This document shows, piece by piece, positions 24,806-34,974 of a stretch of 64,000 bases of DNA. Both the position numbers and the translations under genes were made by a program. How positions within the stretch are numbered: position 1 is the stretch's first letter; every line of letters begins with the position of its first letter. The stretch is from Hyphomicrobium_A sp963812795 (GTDB lineage: Bacteria; Pseudomonadota; Alphaproteobacteria; Rhizobiales; Hyphomicrobiaceae). The DNA is taken from positions 558,001-622,000 of the forward strand of contig CAWEWG010000007.1 in assembly GCA_963812795.1 (NCBI GenBank). The letters run 5' to 3'. The notes below the pieces were generated by a model, which saw nothing but the letters and a program-made list of their open reading frames with translations, had not been told where the DNA came from and ran no database searches.

Positions 24806-25654
24806 ATGAAGCTTGTGCGTTTTGGCAACCGCGGCGCGGAAAAGCCTGGCCTAATCGACAGCAGCGGCGCCATTCGTGATCTGTCGGCCCATGTGCGCGA
24901 CTTCACCGGCGAGAACCTGTCGCCGGCCATCCTCGGCAAGCTGCGCAGCATCGATCCCGAGAGCCTGCCGGCAGCCCCCGCCGGCGTGCGCCTCGGCGCC
25001 CCCGTCGCCGGCACGCGCACCTTCATCGCCGTCGGCCTCAACTACGCCGATCATGCGAAGGAGACCGGGCAGGACATCCCCGCCGAGCCGATCCTTTTCA
25101 ACAAGCTCGGCAACTGCATCGTCGGTCCCAACGACGACATCATGTATCCGCGCGACAGTGACCGCATGGACTGGGAGGTGGAGATCGCCTTCGTCATCGG
25201 CGCGCGCGCCCGCTATGTCGACGAGAAGGACGCCCTGGCGCACATCGCCGGCTACTGCCTGTGCAACGACGTTTCCGAGCGCCGTTTCCAGGTGAAGCGC
25301 GCCGGCCAATGGGTGAAGGGCAAGTCGGCGGAGACGTTCGGACCGCTCGGCCCGTGGCTGGCGACGCCGGACGAAATCCCCAACGTGCAGAACCTCGCCA
25401 TGTCGCTCGACGTCAACGGCGAGCGCAAGCAGACTGGCTCGACGTCGACGATGATCTTCTCGATCCCGTTCCTGCTCTCCTACATCACCCAGTTCATGGT
25501 GCTGGAGCCGGGCGATGTGGTGACGACGGGAACGCCACCGGGCGTCGGCTCAGCCAAGAAGCCGCCCGAGTACTTGAAGGCGGGCGACGAGCTGGTGCTG
25601 CGGATCGATGGCCTGGGCGAGCAGCGCTCGAAGGTCGTCCCCTTCAAGCTTTAG
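24806..25654 (+). CDS. Fumarylacetoacetate hydrolase family protein
   Basis: A 282-residue FAH-family enzyme. Members hydrolyse or decarboxylate 2-keto acids with Mg2+/Mn2+. Signatures are visible: AVGLNYADHAKETGQDIP, the metal-binding MDWEVEIAFVIGARARYV, YCLCNDVSERRFQ, GKSAETFGPLGPWL and GDVVTTGTPPGVG. The length and pattern match the widespread ureidoglycolate lyase/2-keto-4-pentenoate hydratase-like subgroup; the substrate is not determined. Start ATG 24806. Its last 11 bases overlap the convergent methyltransferase-DUF393 gene. Confidence 0.93.
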   Translation: MKLVRFGNRGAEKPGLIDSSGAIRDLSAHVRDFTGENLSPAILGKLRSIDPESLPAAPAGVRLGAPVAGTRTFIAVGLNYADHAKETGQDIPAEPILFNKLGNCIVGPNDDIMYPRDSDRMDWEVEIAFVIGARARYVDEKDALAHIAGYCLCNDVSERRFQVKRAGQWVKGKSAETFGPLGPWLATPDEIPNVQNLAMSLDVNGERKQTGSTSTMIFSIPFLLSYITQFMVLEPGDVVTTGTPPGVGSAKKPPEYLKAGDELVLRIDGLGEQRSKVVPFKL

Positions 25655-26954
25655 GCCGGGGCAGCACGTCTGCCTGGGCTGGCCGCGGTGGCGGCACGGC
25701 GCGTTGGCCTGTGCCGTCGATGAGAACCTGCAGCACATGCCGCACCAGCGGTAGCCGCATGAACCAGCCAAGAAATGCGCACGCCAGGTTGACGTGGTTC
25801 ATGCACGCGGCAATGGCGTAAATGCCGTGAACCTCGCTGCCATCCGGAAAGCGGTAGGTCATGCGCGTCAGCGTCTTGGGATGTTCGCTCGCGTCGCGGA
25901 TTTGCAACCCAACCGGCCCGAGCCGCTCCACCCAGTGCCGGGTGTCCCGGCAAATAACGCAGTAGCCGGCGAAATAGACGGTCGACGGCTGGTCGATCCA
26001 CGGCCGCCAGCGCGGCATCCAGTTGGGCACGTTGATCCGGTAGTCGCGCCAGGCTTCGCCGAAACGCGGCTTGATGTCGATCGTGTGGTGCCAGCGCACG
26101 ATCCCGAGCGCGTAGATCACGGCGACGACAGCGGCCGCACCCAAGAGAAAGCTCTGATACGCGATCGCGAGCACCAGCAGGCTGGCGACGACCGAGATTT
26201 GCATCGGGTTGGCGACGTAAGCGTAGGGACCCGTCACCACCAAGCGTTTGGGCGGGTCGAAGGGGATCGGCGTGCCGTCGCCGCGCTCGGCAAACTCCTG
26301 GCTGCCCGCGAGGCCCAAGACAATGGGGATCAGCAGCGCGTTGAAGACGAGCGAGAGCTGCCAAGCCGGCCACTGCATCGCCTCCCACACGCTGCGGCCC
26401 GAATGCTCGAGGATCACGGCGGGAAGCATGACGAACACGAGGATGCCGGTGATGAGCGCCTGCGCTGCGGCGCGCCAGCCGACGTGAACGTCGCGCGCCG
26501 TGAAGCTGGCGAGGAGCCAACCCGGCAGAAAGCACGCACCTAGCACCAGCGCTTCGCCCCACAGCCAATCGTTTCCGAGCTGAACCAGCGGCGCCAGGCG
26601 CGGCATGGCGACAACGTCGATCCACAGCGCGGTGAGCAGTGCCAGCAGCACGTACCGGCCGCCGAAGAGCAGGAACAACGCGGCGCCCCACCACACCGAC
26701 CAGCCGAGCAGCACGTCGAAAGGAAGGCCGAGCAGCAGCCCGCCGCTGGCGTTGAACTCCCACCAGCCCATGTGCAGCGCCACGAGGTTCGCCAGCACGA
26801 GCGTGGTCAAGTTCCACAGGCTGGCAATGAACACGCCAGCGAGCAGGCGCTTGCCGGGACGCGCGACGAGGATGGCCGCGCCGGCGATCAGGAACGGGAT
26901 CAACAGGATCGCTGCCCGCTGCTGCGCGACGCTAAGTTCCAGGAGTTGCGGCAT
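25644..26954 (-). CDS. Membrane methyltransferase (PEMT/ICMT-like) fused to a DUF393 thioredoxin-like domain
   Basis: A 436-residue fusion. About eight to nine membrane segments (residues 15-300) include the phospholipid/isoprenylcysteine methyltransferase core KRLVVTGPYAYVANPMQI and IKPRFGEAWRDYRINVPNW. The C-terminal 130 residues look like a DCC1/DUF393 domain: FAGYCVICRDTRHWVERLG in place of the usual DGDCxxC, then IYAIAACMNHVNLACAFL and PLVRHVLQVLIDG. Two Cys spaced CxxC remain, so a redox role is possible. The start overlaps the end of the preceding gene by 23 bases, so the two are translationally coupled. Substrate unknown. Confidence 0.75.
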   Translation of the reverse strand: MPQLLELSVAQQRAAILLIPFLIAGAAILVARPGKRLLAGVFIASLWNLTTLVLANLVALHMGWWEFNASGGLLLGLPFDVLLGWSVWWGAALFLLFGGRYVLLALLTALWIDVVAMPRLAPLVQLGNDWLWGEALVLGACFLPGWLLASFTARDVHVGWRAAAQALITGILVFVMLPAVILEHSGRSVWEAMQWPAWQLSLVFNALLIPIVLGLAGSQEFAERGDGTPIPFDPPKRLVVTGPYAYVANPMQISVVASLLVLAIAYQSFLLGAAAVVAVIYALGIVRWHHTIDIKPRFGEAWRDYRINVPNWMPRWRPWIDQPSTVYFAGYCVICRDTRHWVERLGPVGLQIRDASEHPKTLTRMTYRFPDGSEVHGIYAIAACMNHVNLACAFLGWFMRLPLVRHVLQVLIDGTGQRAVPPPRPAQADVLPRPKA

Positions 26955-27894
26955 GGTCGATCAATTCTTCGGCGACGAGGCCGACGGCGTACTTCTGCAG
27001 CGTTCCGAAGTACCAGTAGGGATCGTATTTGCGATGAAACGACAGGCGCCACGTGACAAGTGTATGGGCCGCGTCGGTCGGCGTCAGCTCAACCTCCGAG
27101 CGCTTCCAGCCGAGATAGTGCGCGACGTAGGAGGTGTCGCTGACGAGCTCAAATGCGATTTTGCGCTCCGTCGCTTCCGTCACGGCGAATACCGCCGAGC
27201 CTTCGATGCGGTTCCAGAAGATGTGCTTATAGGCGACGAACGTCGCCCGCCGCTGATCGCCCACTCCTAGGCCCTCGCCTTCCAGCGCGACGGGATACGG
27301 GAAAATCCTCAGGAACAGCGGCTTGTTGTCGCCCAGCACGGGTGCGCGGGCGAGTGTCGTTCTCACCGCCTCGATGGGTGCCGGTACGAGCTTGCTGACA
27401 ACTACCTCGTGCTCGCGCGGGAAGGATGTGCCGGGTGTGGTTCCTTCGATCGCCATCAGGGCGATGATCGCTACGAGGGCGGCGCTCTGCAATTTGCCTT
27501 TGGTATCGCGACGCTTCCGGCTCCAGTCGACGATGGCGGCGATGATGAGACCGACACCAAAGAACAAAGGCGAAGCGAACAGGATGCAGATGTAGCCTTC
27601 CTGCAAAAGCGGAGCGGCGAGCAACAGGGCGATTGCCATGCCCTTCATTGTCGCGCCGGTAGCGGACTTGTCGGGCGGGGTCAGCGATAGGCCGAGCGCC
27701 AGCAGCAGCGGCAGGCCGGTGTACAGCGCCGCCGATTGCTCCAGGCCGCCCCGTCGCAGAAACCAGTAGACGAGCCCCGCGCAGCCGATGACGAGAACGG
27801 TGAAGAAAAGCTTCCATTGCCCCGGCCCGATCTTGTAGCCGGTGTCCTTCGGTCCGCCGCCGTCTTGCTTCGGGTCAGGCTGCTCAGGCTGCAC
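26932..27894 (-). CDS. Membrane protein with C-terminal SRPBCC domain
   Basis: A 320-residue protein. After a polar N-terminus come about five membrane segments (WKLFFTVLVIGCAGLVYWFL, GLPLLLALGLSL, IALLLAAPLLQ, FGVGLIIAAIVDW, AALVAIIALMAI) and then an SRPBCC-like domain (about 175-315) with EVVVSKLVPAPIEAVRTTLA and FELVSDTSYVAHYLGW. The likely start is GTG 27894, with GAGGGG eight bases upstream; a far upstream ATG would add a basic, unlikely N-terminus. Overlap with the methyltransferase-DUF393 gene suggests the two proteins work on one lipid-like substrate, which is inference. Confidence 0.72.
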   Translation of the reverse strand: MQPEQPDPKQDGGGPKDTGYKIGPGQWKLFFTVLVIGCAGLVYWFLRRGGLEQSAALYTGLPLLLALGLSLTPPDKSATGATMKGMAIALLLAAPLLQEGYICILFASPLFFGVGLIIAAIVDWSRKRRDTKGKLQSAALVAIIALMAIEGTTPGTSFPREHEVVVSKLVPAPIEAVRTTLARAPVLGDNKPLFLRIFPYPVALEGEGLGVGDQRRATFVAYKHIFWNRIEGSAVFAVTEATERKIAFELVSDTSYVAHYLGWKRSEVELTPTDAAHTLVTWRLSFHRKYDPYWYFGTLQKYAVGLVAEELIDHAATPGT

Positions 27895-28004
27895 GGTATC
27901 GCCCCTCGCTCGTCCCCATACGGTTGGGGGCGCCGGGGCTTTCGCGCAATAGCTAAAATGCCGGCCTGCCCTGAAAGGGTGGGGACCGAAGTCCGTGGCC
28001 ACAT

Positions 28005-28041
28005 AAAAAAGGTGGCGCCGGGATGCAGCCCGCACGCCACC
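28005..28041 (-). terminator. Rho-independent terminator after the VWA gene
   Basis: On the minus strand GGTGGCG and CGCCACC form a 7-bp stem with a long loop, followed by TTTTTT. It starts 18 bases after the VWA stop codon. Confidence 0.8.
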
Positions 28042-28058
28042 TCGTAGTGCCCACGTCG

Positions 28059-29421
28059 TCAATAAGTCTGCTGCACCTTGGCCTTGTGCTGATCGGAGCG
28101 CATCATCTTGCGCGTACGATCCCAGTCGCCGCTGTCGAGCTTGCTGGCGGCCTCGCGGCTCTGCCGCTCGAGATCACTGAGCGCGCTGGCCGATGCCTGC
28201 GGCGCCGGAGCTGCACCCGAGGTGAACACGTCGCGCGAGCGCTTGATGTACTCGGCGTTCTCCTCCAGCACCTTGCGCGCTCCGGCGATGTCGCCGTTGT
28301 CGCGCAGCTCCACCGCCTTCTCGCTCTTTTCGGTGGCGATCTGCTGCGTCACCTGGCTCATCACCGGCTTGTTGATGCCGTCCTCGACATCCTTCGCATT
28401 GCTCGAAAAGCGCACGCTGGGCTTGGCCTCGGCACGCGACGGCGAGCCGCCCTTGTCGAGGTCCACATAGGTGACTGTCACATCGGCGACTTCCGCGGCG
28501 CCGTCGCTACGGCCTTCCGGCGCTTGCAGCTCGACGACCACATAGCGCTCGTTGTCGGCCTGCATCTGGTTGAGCTTCAACGTCACCTTGTCGCCCGAAA
28601 TGCTGCCGTCGCGGCCGAGGATGCGCGTCGGTTTAAAGCCGAGCTTGCATTCGATGATGATGGTGATGTCGCGCGCCGACACGGAGAGCGCGTCGCCGAA
28701 CTCGCGGTCGAAGATCTCGGCGAGATCGCTGGGGCGCTCGACAAAAGCATGGTTGCCGTCGGAGGCAGCGGCCAAGCGCTGCATCAAGTCTTCGTTGTAG
28801 TCGAGGCCGAGGCCGATGGTGCTGACCGAGATGCCCTTGGAAGCGAGCTTGCGTCCAAGCTCGGCGAGTTCGCCAGGGGTCGACGGCCCGACGTTGGCGA
28901 GGCCGTCCGAAAGCAGGATGACGCGGTTGACGTTGTTGTCGGAGACGAACTTCTCGACCTGCCGGCCACCTTCCTGGACGCCTGCGTAAAGGGCGGTGGT
29001 GCCCGACGCCTCGAGATTGTCGATGGCCTCGATCAACTTGTCGCGTGAATTGCGCAGCGGCGCGGCCGGGGTGAGGACGGTCGAAGTCGTGGTTGTAGGA
29101 CACGAGCGAGACGATATCGTCGGATGACAGCCGTTTCAGAGCCACGCGCGCGCCTTCCTTGGCGGCGGCGATGCGGTCGCCCTGCATCGAGCCGGAGCGG
29201 TCGATGACGATGGCGACGTTCACCGGCGTGCGCCGCTCGCTCTTGGCAGTGGCGAGGCTCTTCAGATTGAGACGCAGAAAGACGCTGCCGGGCTTGGAGG
29301 TCGACAGCACGGTCTGACCGAGATCGGCTTCCAGCTTCAGTTCGGCGGCGGTGAGTGTCGTCGGCAATATGACGGGTGCGGCGAGTGCAAGCGCGAGCGC
29401 GGCGACGCGGATAATCGACAT
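28059..29421 (-). pseudogene. Exported von Willebrand factor A domain protein, frameshifted
   Basis: The gene starts at ATG 29421 with GAGGAG upstream and a signal peptide (MSIIRVAALALALAAPVILP). The VWA domain keeps its metal site: DRSGSM, SGTTALYAG and LLSDGLANVG. At about 29080 the frame changes: the first half runs on as FDRPHPG, while the natural continuation VLTPAAPLRNSRDKLIEAIDN is one base out of phase. Removing one C in GACCGTC rejoins them into a protein of about 453 residues. The C-terminal part has a helical, charged repeat-like region and ends DQHKAKVQQTY. Function unknown; VWA domains bind protein partners through a metal ion. Confidence 0.8.
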
Positions 29422-29425
29422 GGCA

Positions 29426-29455
29426 ATTGCTCCTCATCTGCAATGTGGGAGCAAT
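29426..29455 (-). promoter_or_regulatory. Hairpin that would bury the VWA ribosome binding site
   Basis: On the minus strand ATTGCTCC pairs perfectly with GGAGCAAT across a 14-base loop. The right arm contains the GGAG of the Shine-Dalgarno sequence, four bases before the ATG. If formed, the stem would hide the ribosome site, so translation may be controlled by RNA folding, temperature or a bound factor. Confidence 0.5.
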
Positions 29456-29520
29456 CTAATGCTCGCCCGCGGCGGAAGCAGGCTCCGGCGGTGGCGGAAC
29501 GGCGTCGGCGTCATGGCTGA

Positions 29521-29562
29521 AAAAAGAGATTGCCCCGCGTTGCCTGCCGGCAACGCGGGGCG
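29521..29562 (-). terminator. Strong terminator after the large membrane protein gene
   Basis: A perfect 13-bp stem (GCCCCGCGTTGCC / GGCAACGCGGGGC) with a 4-base loop is followed on the minus strand by AATCTCTTTTTT. It lies 24 bases after the stop and separates the large gene from the VWA gene. Confidence 0.9.
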
Positions 29563-29585
29563 ATGTATCGAGTGACGAGGCGACG

Positions 29586-32500
29586 TTAGTTCAGCGTGCG
29601 GCCGTCGTCGAAGGCGATGCGCGGCTCGGCATGCTGCGCAGCGGTAAAGCCCGCGCTGAGGCGCCGCCACGAGGCCTCGTCGGCGCGCGCATTGCCATGG
29701 AAAGCCTCGGCCAGGCCGCGGGCAATGTCGTAAAGCGACTGCTGCTCGTTCGACAGGCGGCCGGCGCCGGCGTCGGCTTCGAGGCTGTCGGTGAGATCGC
29801 GCAGCACCGCCTCGTACGGGCCATGAGGCAGCAGCATCAGCACCGCCCAGTGCTGATCCAGCTCTTGGTAGGCGTCATCGAGCATCTGCAGATCCCAGCT
29901 CGCCTGTGGCCGCAGTTTGCTTTTCAGCGCCGTGTAGGCCTCGTCGAGCGACAGCCGCGCCTCGTCCTCGCGCTTGCGCAGCAGCGCATCGAGCGAGGCA
30001 TTGGAGCGGCGGGCGCGATTGAACGCCTCGTTGGCGGCGATGGCGGCGACGTGCGCGTTGCCGGACACGCGCTCCCAGGCTTCCGACTTTATGTTCAGGG
30101 CGGCGAGAAGCTGGGTGATGAACCCGCCGCGAATCTCGGTGGTCGTCGCCTCGTCGGTCGGCGGCTTGTGCTCGATAGCTCGCGTGGAGTTCGGGAAGTA
30201 AGCTGCCTCGACGCTCCCCCTGTGCCTGGCCGCCGGCGAGACGTGGACGCCCGTAGTCGGCCATCAGCGTGCGGGCGCGGATGCGCGCCAGGGTCTTGTA
30301 GAGATCGCGGTGGATGTAGAAGTAGCCGGCATTCTTGCCCGCGCGCTGCACGCGCCCGAGGGTGGCGCCGGCATTCAGCGTCGAGCGCACCGTGCGCCGG
30401 TGCTCCTCGATCACCTCGGCGAGGTTGATCTCGGCGGTGAAGCCGCGATCCTCGTCGATCGGATGCATGTAGTGCAGCACCGTCTCGGCGTTCTGGTTGA
30501 TGTCGGGCAGCAGCGCCACGCCGACGATCTTTTCCAGCTCGGCAAGATCGATGTTGGCCTTGTCCGCCTCGAACGAGCGCTTGGCGACGATGGCCAGGAA
30601 CTCATACAGCTCGGCGCGCACCAGATAGCGGCCGGCCGCCTCGTCGTAGTCGACGGCGCTGATGGTCGAGCCGGCGTTGAGCACGCCTAGCACCTGCCGC
30701 TCGGTGTGCTGATCGAGCATCTCCGGGCGCACCTCGGCCATGAAGCCCGAGGCGTTGGTGATGGGTCGCATCGCATTCAACGTCGCGCGCGCGTTGTCGA
30801 GCGTGTCGGGCAGCAGCGCATTCTCGATGATGGCTTCGAGCTGCGCCGAGTTGCGGCCCTTGGCTGACGGCACATCGGCGAGCGGGGAGCGCACGGCGTT
30901 GGCACCGAACAGGCCGGTCATGAAGATCAGCGAATCGATGCCGATGGCGATGGCGAGCGCCAGGTAGGCGAGCCGGTTGCCGTCCTGGAAGGCGTTGAGC
31001 GAAACGACGAAGCGGTGCGCCTTGTCGTCCCGGTTCATCTCCGCATAGCTGATCTTGCCGCGCAGCTCGTCCGTCTGCTTGCTGGGCAAGCCGCTATCGG
31101 ACAGGCACTTCACGGCAAAGCCGAACAGCGCGTCGGTCGAGCGCTGACCGGCGAGCTTGTCGCCGCCGACACAGTTGGCGTTGAAGGCCTTGGTGCCGGC
31201 CTGCAGCGTGAAGAGGTTGGCGGCCGCCTCGCTCGCCTGCTTGGGGTCGCAGTCGATGCCGGCGACCTTCGGCTTCGTCACGTCGGCCGAGAACATGGCG
31301 CTATAGAGCTGCGAGCACCGCTGCTGCACCTCGGCGAGGCGCTCCGCGTCGGGATGCTGGCGGAACTCGGCGCGCGCCGTTTCGAAGGCCGGCAGCACGC
31401 GGCCGGGGTCGACGCGCTGCTCGGCGTCCTGACCGGCGATGTTGTCCTGCGCCATCTTGATGCGCTGACCGGCGGTCTCTTCCTCGCCCTTGTACTTGGC
31501 GAGTTCGCCGTCGATCGTCGCCAGCTCGCGCTTGATCTGCGAGATGCGCGCTTCCGCCGTGTCCAGACGCTTCTTGGCGTCCTTCACGCGGTCGTCCTGG
31601 ATCTTGAAGGCGGCCTGCATTTTTCCGAGGTCGCCCATGATCTGGCGATAGACGGGACCGCGACCCTCCTTCAGCGTACCTTCCACGCCCTTGCTCTCGG
31701 CCATGCCCTCGACGCGCTTGGCGTCGATGGCTTTGGCGCGCGTGTCGAGCTCGGTCTTGGTGGCGGAGTAGTCGGCGGCGAGCGTCGCGCGGTCGCTTTC
31801 CAGTCGCGCCAGCTCGTCGGTGAGCGAGGTCTTCTTGCCGGCGATGCCGGCCTGGCCGCTCTGCGCCGTGGTGATGCGCTCCTGCTGCTCCTTGATGCCG
31901 CGGTTGCGCGCTTCGATCTGGTCGTTGAAGTACTTCTCGATCTCGCCGGTCGAGCCCTGCGCCGCAGCGCCGAGCTTGTCGAGCTGACCTTCGTAGGCGT
32001 GCCAGCCTTCGCTCTGGAACAGCGACGACGTCTGCGTCAGCTGCTGGTCGGAGATGGTGGCGCCGATGTCGGCGATGATGGCAGAGACCTGGTTGGTGGC
32101 GCGCAACTCGGAGACGCGCTGGCGCTGCTCCTGCGGGAAGACGACGTTGAAGCGGCTGTCGAAGGAGAAGAACACCGAGGTCGCCATGCAGGCGAGGAAC
32201 ATCACCCACAGCATGGAATTCTTCGCCATGATGCGCAGCGCCTGCGCGTACGGGGCGACGACGTCGGTGCGGGCGAATAAGGTGAGCAGGCCGAGCACGC
32301 CGACCAGCAGGCCGGCGGCGATCAGCGCCTGGATCACGTAGTCGGCCTGGATGCCGTAGTTCCATTGGTAGACGGCAAATCCAGCGGCCAGCAGCGCCGC
32401 GCCGACGACGATCACCACGATGAGCGGGGCGGTGACGCGGGTGATGCCGCTGCGCGGAATTGTACTCATGCCGGTGGCGAAGCTCTCGCCGATCAGCCAG

Positions 32501-32805
32501 GCGACGATGAGCATGACGCCGTGAATGCCGAAGGTGAACATCAGCGACAGCACCGGCTCGCCGGTGAAGTTCGTCATGCCGTCCCAGGTGGTCCAGCCGC
32601 CGGCGAGGGAAAGCACGATCGCCGCCGTGCCGAGCATGGCGAGCTGCCAGTTGGTGAAGAAGACTTCCTCGATCACCCGCCACAGCCGCGGCCCGACCCT
32701 GAACAGGGCGATCAGCGCGGCGATGACGACGACGGTGAGTAGAATGCTGCGGGCGTACGCAGCCGGGTTTGCCATTACGCCGTCGAGGGCCTGCTTCACG
32801 TCCAT
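29586..32805 (-). pseudogene. Very large membrane/coiled-coil protein of unknown function, one-base frameshift
   Basis: From ATG 32805 the protein has about six N-terminal membrane segments (residues 20-230), a long charged region predicted as coiled coil (about 245-480, such as RIKMAQDNIAGQDAEQ and RVKDAKKRLDTAEARISQI), a Cys-containing globular region (about 500-640), another membrane segment (LAYLALAIAIGIDSLIFMTG, near 670) and a C-terminal part with three similar repeats of about 110 residues (LEAIIENALLPDTLDNARAT, LEKIVGVALLPDINQNAETV). Near 30215 the frame shifts in a run of five C; the correct continuation is SVEAAYFPNSTRAIEHKPPT, then GGFITQLLAALN to DDGRTLN at 29586. With one base removed it is about 1072 residues. 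No family recognised. Confidence 0.65.
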
Positions 32806-33076
32806 CTGCAATTCCCGCCTTGGCCGGCCGACGCCGGATCCCGCACGCCGCATAGCGGCTCAAAAATCACGCGACGATGCACGATGACCACAGCTCCTGG
32901 CCACTTCGGGGCAGGATTGCGGCGATCCCATGCACTAGGACTGGTTTTGGTTTCCGAGTGAGCCGGGACAAATCCAGCGCGCGCGCTCTCGCCAGAATTG
33001 GGGACGGATAAATGCAAATGCAAGCTTCGTGCGCCAACGGCACGCGCCGCTTGCCCAAAATGCACGCAAGCTTTGG

Positions 33077-34235
33077 CTAGACGGCTTCGAACAATGCCGC
33101 GATGCCCATGCCGCCGGCGACGCCGAGCGTCGCAATGCCGAGCCCGGGTCCGGTGTTTTCGCCACGCGCCAGGCGCGTGAACAGGCGCGTGACGAGGACT
33201 GAGCTCGCCGCCGCAAACGGGTGTCCGCGCGCAATTGCGCCGCCGTCCGGGTTCAGCAGTTCCTCGTCGATCTCGAGGGCGCGAATGAGCGCGATGGCCT
33301 GCGCTGCCGAGGATTCGCTCATCTCGATGGCGCCGATGTCCGCCTGCTTGTAGCTCGTGAAGCTGCCCTTCAATTTCTGCATCGCCTCGATCGGCGCCGC
33401 CGCCTCGTTGTCGGGCGAGGTGCCGCGTGCCGCATGGGCGAGCAGGCGCAGCCCGCGCGGTTTGCCGAGCGAGGTCCATACATTCTTCGACACGACTACA
33501 GTGACTGCCGCGCCGTCGTGCAGACTGGAGGTATTGCCCGGCGTCAGCGTGCCGTCCGGCGGCATGTAGGGCGCCAGTTGCGCCAAGTCCTTGAAATCGG
33601 GCGCCACCGAGCTTTGATCGCGGGCTTCTTCCGGGTTGGAACGCAGCGGAGCGATCTCGCCGACAAAGCGCTTATGCTCGCGCGCCTGCTCGGCCTTGAG
33701 GTGCGAACGGAGCGCATAGGCGTCCTGCTCGGCGCGGCCGATGCCGTACCTGATGGCCAGCGCCTCGGCCGAATTCGATATGCGCGGGGCCCTCGCGCTC
33801 TTCGCCCGAGCCGGGCTCGTAGCTGAGGAAGCGCGGAAGCTGCTGCAGGTTGCGCGGCTTGGCTACGCGCCACGGCGCCATGGAGATGGCTTCGGCGCCG
33901 CCAGCAACGATGGCTTGGGCATCGCCCAGTGATATGGCGCGCACGGCAGCGAGGATGGCATCGAGGCCGGAGCCGCACTGGCGGTCGATGGTCGCCGCCG
34001 GGGCCGTCTCCGGCAGTCCGGCCGCCAGGGCGATGAGCCGGGCCGGATTGCCTCCCTGTGAGGCATTTCCGACAATCAGCTCGTCGACTTGCCCCGGCTC
34101 GAGACCGCTATCTTGCAATGCAGCACCGACCAGCGGCGAGCATAGCTCCTCGATCCGCCGGTTGCGGTGCAGGCCACCGATGCGACCGATAGCGGTTCGC
34201 CGGGCCGCGACGATGTACGCGGATTGAGAAGGCAT
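33077..34235 (-). pseudogene. Thiolase-family protein, frameshifted and missing catalytic residues
   Basis: The N-terminal half (from ATG 34235, SAYIVAARRTAIGRIGG) keeps the acyl-accepting cysteine in TIDRQCGSGLDA. Near 33786 the frame shifts in a GGGG run; dropping one base gives GPRISNSAEALAIRYGIGRA and joins the C-terminal half. There GHP is kept (ARGHPFAAASS), but the usual NEAFA is SESSA and the second catalytic Cys (CxGGG) is replaced by Gly (TLGVAGGMGIAAL). The phaA product in the same window has both. So even if the frameshift is an error, this is a divergent thiolase that may not catalyse ordinary condensation. It is divergent from zur. Confidence 0.75.
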
Positions 34236-34466
34236 ATGTATTATTATGGCTCTCGAAAATTGACACGCGAGAGAGCGACGTGGTGGCACTAACGGCCAGG
34301 GTGCCGGCTCCCGACTTCCATTGTCCGGTGGCGGCTAGCAACCATATGATGGTGGCGGAAAAGGGATGCTGAGAAGTTCGGTTTATGATCCGTTTCCGGC
34401 CGCGCGCTATGCCGCGCAGGTGCTCTGGTATACAGTGACGGAAATAGAAACGCCTGGGATGAAGCG

Positions 34467-34967
34467 ATGACCGAGGCCACTGCCAAGCAATCGCCGTCCG
34501 CATCGGTTCTGGGCGATAAGAAACTTGCCAAAGCCGTTGAACGCGCCAACCAGGCGTTTACCGAAAAGAACCTGCGCTTTACCAAGCTGCGGCAGGACGT
34601 TTTCGAGGAGATAGCCGCGACGCACGCGTCGATCGGCGCCTACGACATTCTCGCCAAGTTGGCCGAGAAAGGGACGCGACTTGCTCCCATCTCCGTATAC
34701 CGCGCCATCGACGCTCTGCTCGAAGCCGGGGTCATCCATCGCCTCGAAAGCAAGAACGCGTTCTTCGCTTGCCGTCGCATGGATCACCGCACCGGGCGGC
34801 GTCCGATCTTCCTGTCCTGCGAGAATTGCAACGCCGTGCAGGAGGTGGATTCGGAGGGTATCTTCGACACCATCGACCGGTTGGCGCGCGAAGCCTCCTT
34901 TCACCCGCGCGTGAAATTCGTCGAAGTCTCCGGACTGTGCCGCAACTGCGCGCCGAAGAAGGAATAA
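34467..34967 (+). CDS. zur: Fur-family regulator, probably the zinc sensor Zur
   Basis: A 166-residue Fur-family repressor. The winged helix (LRFTKLRQDVFEEIAATHASIGAYDILAKLAEKG, then SVYRAIDALLEAGVIHRLES) is followed by a dimerisation domain with two CxxC pairs for structural zinc (LSCENCNAV and GLCRNCAPK) and a His-containing sensory region. Immediately followed by znuC and znuB, which identifies it as Zur rather than Fur. The binding site could not be pinned down in the 231-base upstream region. Confidence 0.92.
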   Translation: MTEATAKQSPSASVLGDKKLAKAVERANQAFTEKNLRFTKLRQDVFEEIAATHASIGAYDILAKLAEKGTRLAPISVYRAIDALLEAGVIHRLESKNAFFACRRMDHRTGRRPIFLSCENCNAVQEVDSEGIFDTIDRLAREASFHPRVKFVEVSGLCRNCAPKKE

Positions 34968-34974
34968 GACCCCG

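Noticed and set aside
31015..32280. 421-codon plus-strand frame opposite the large membrane protein
   Set aside because: Leu/Arg/Gly-rich antisense translation; the minus-strand protein shows membrane and coiled-coil structure.
34236..34466. Zur box between the thiolase and zur genes
   Set aside because: I could not find a clear dyad matching known alphaproteobacterial Zur sites, so no operator is claimed.
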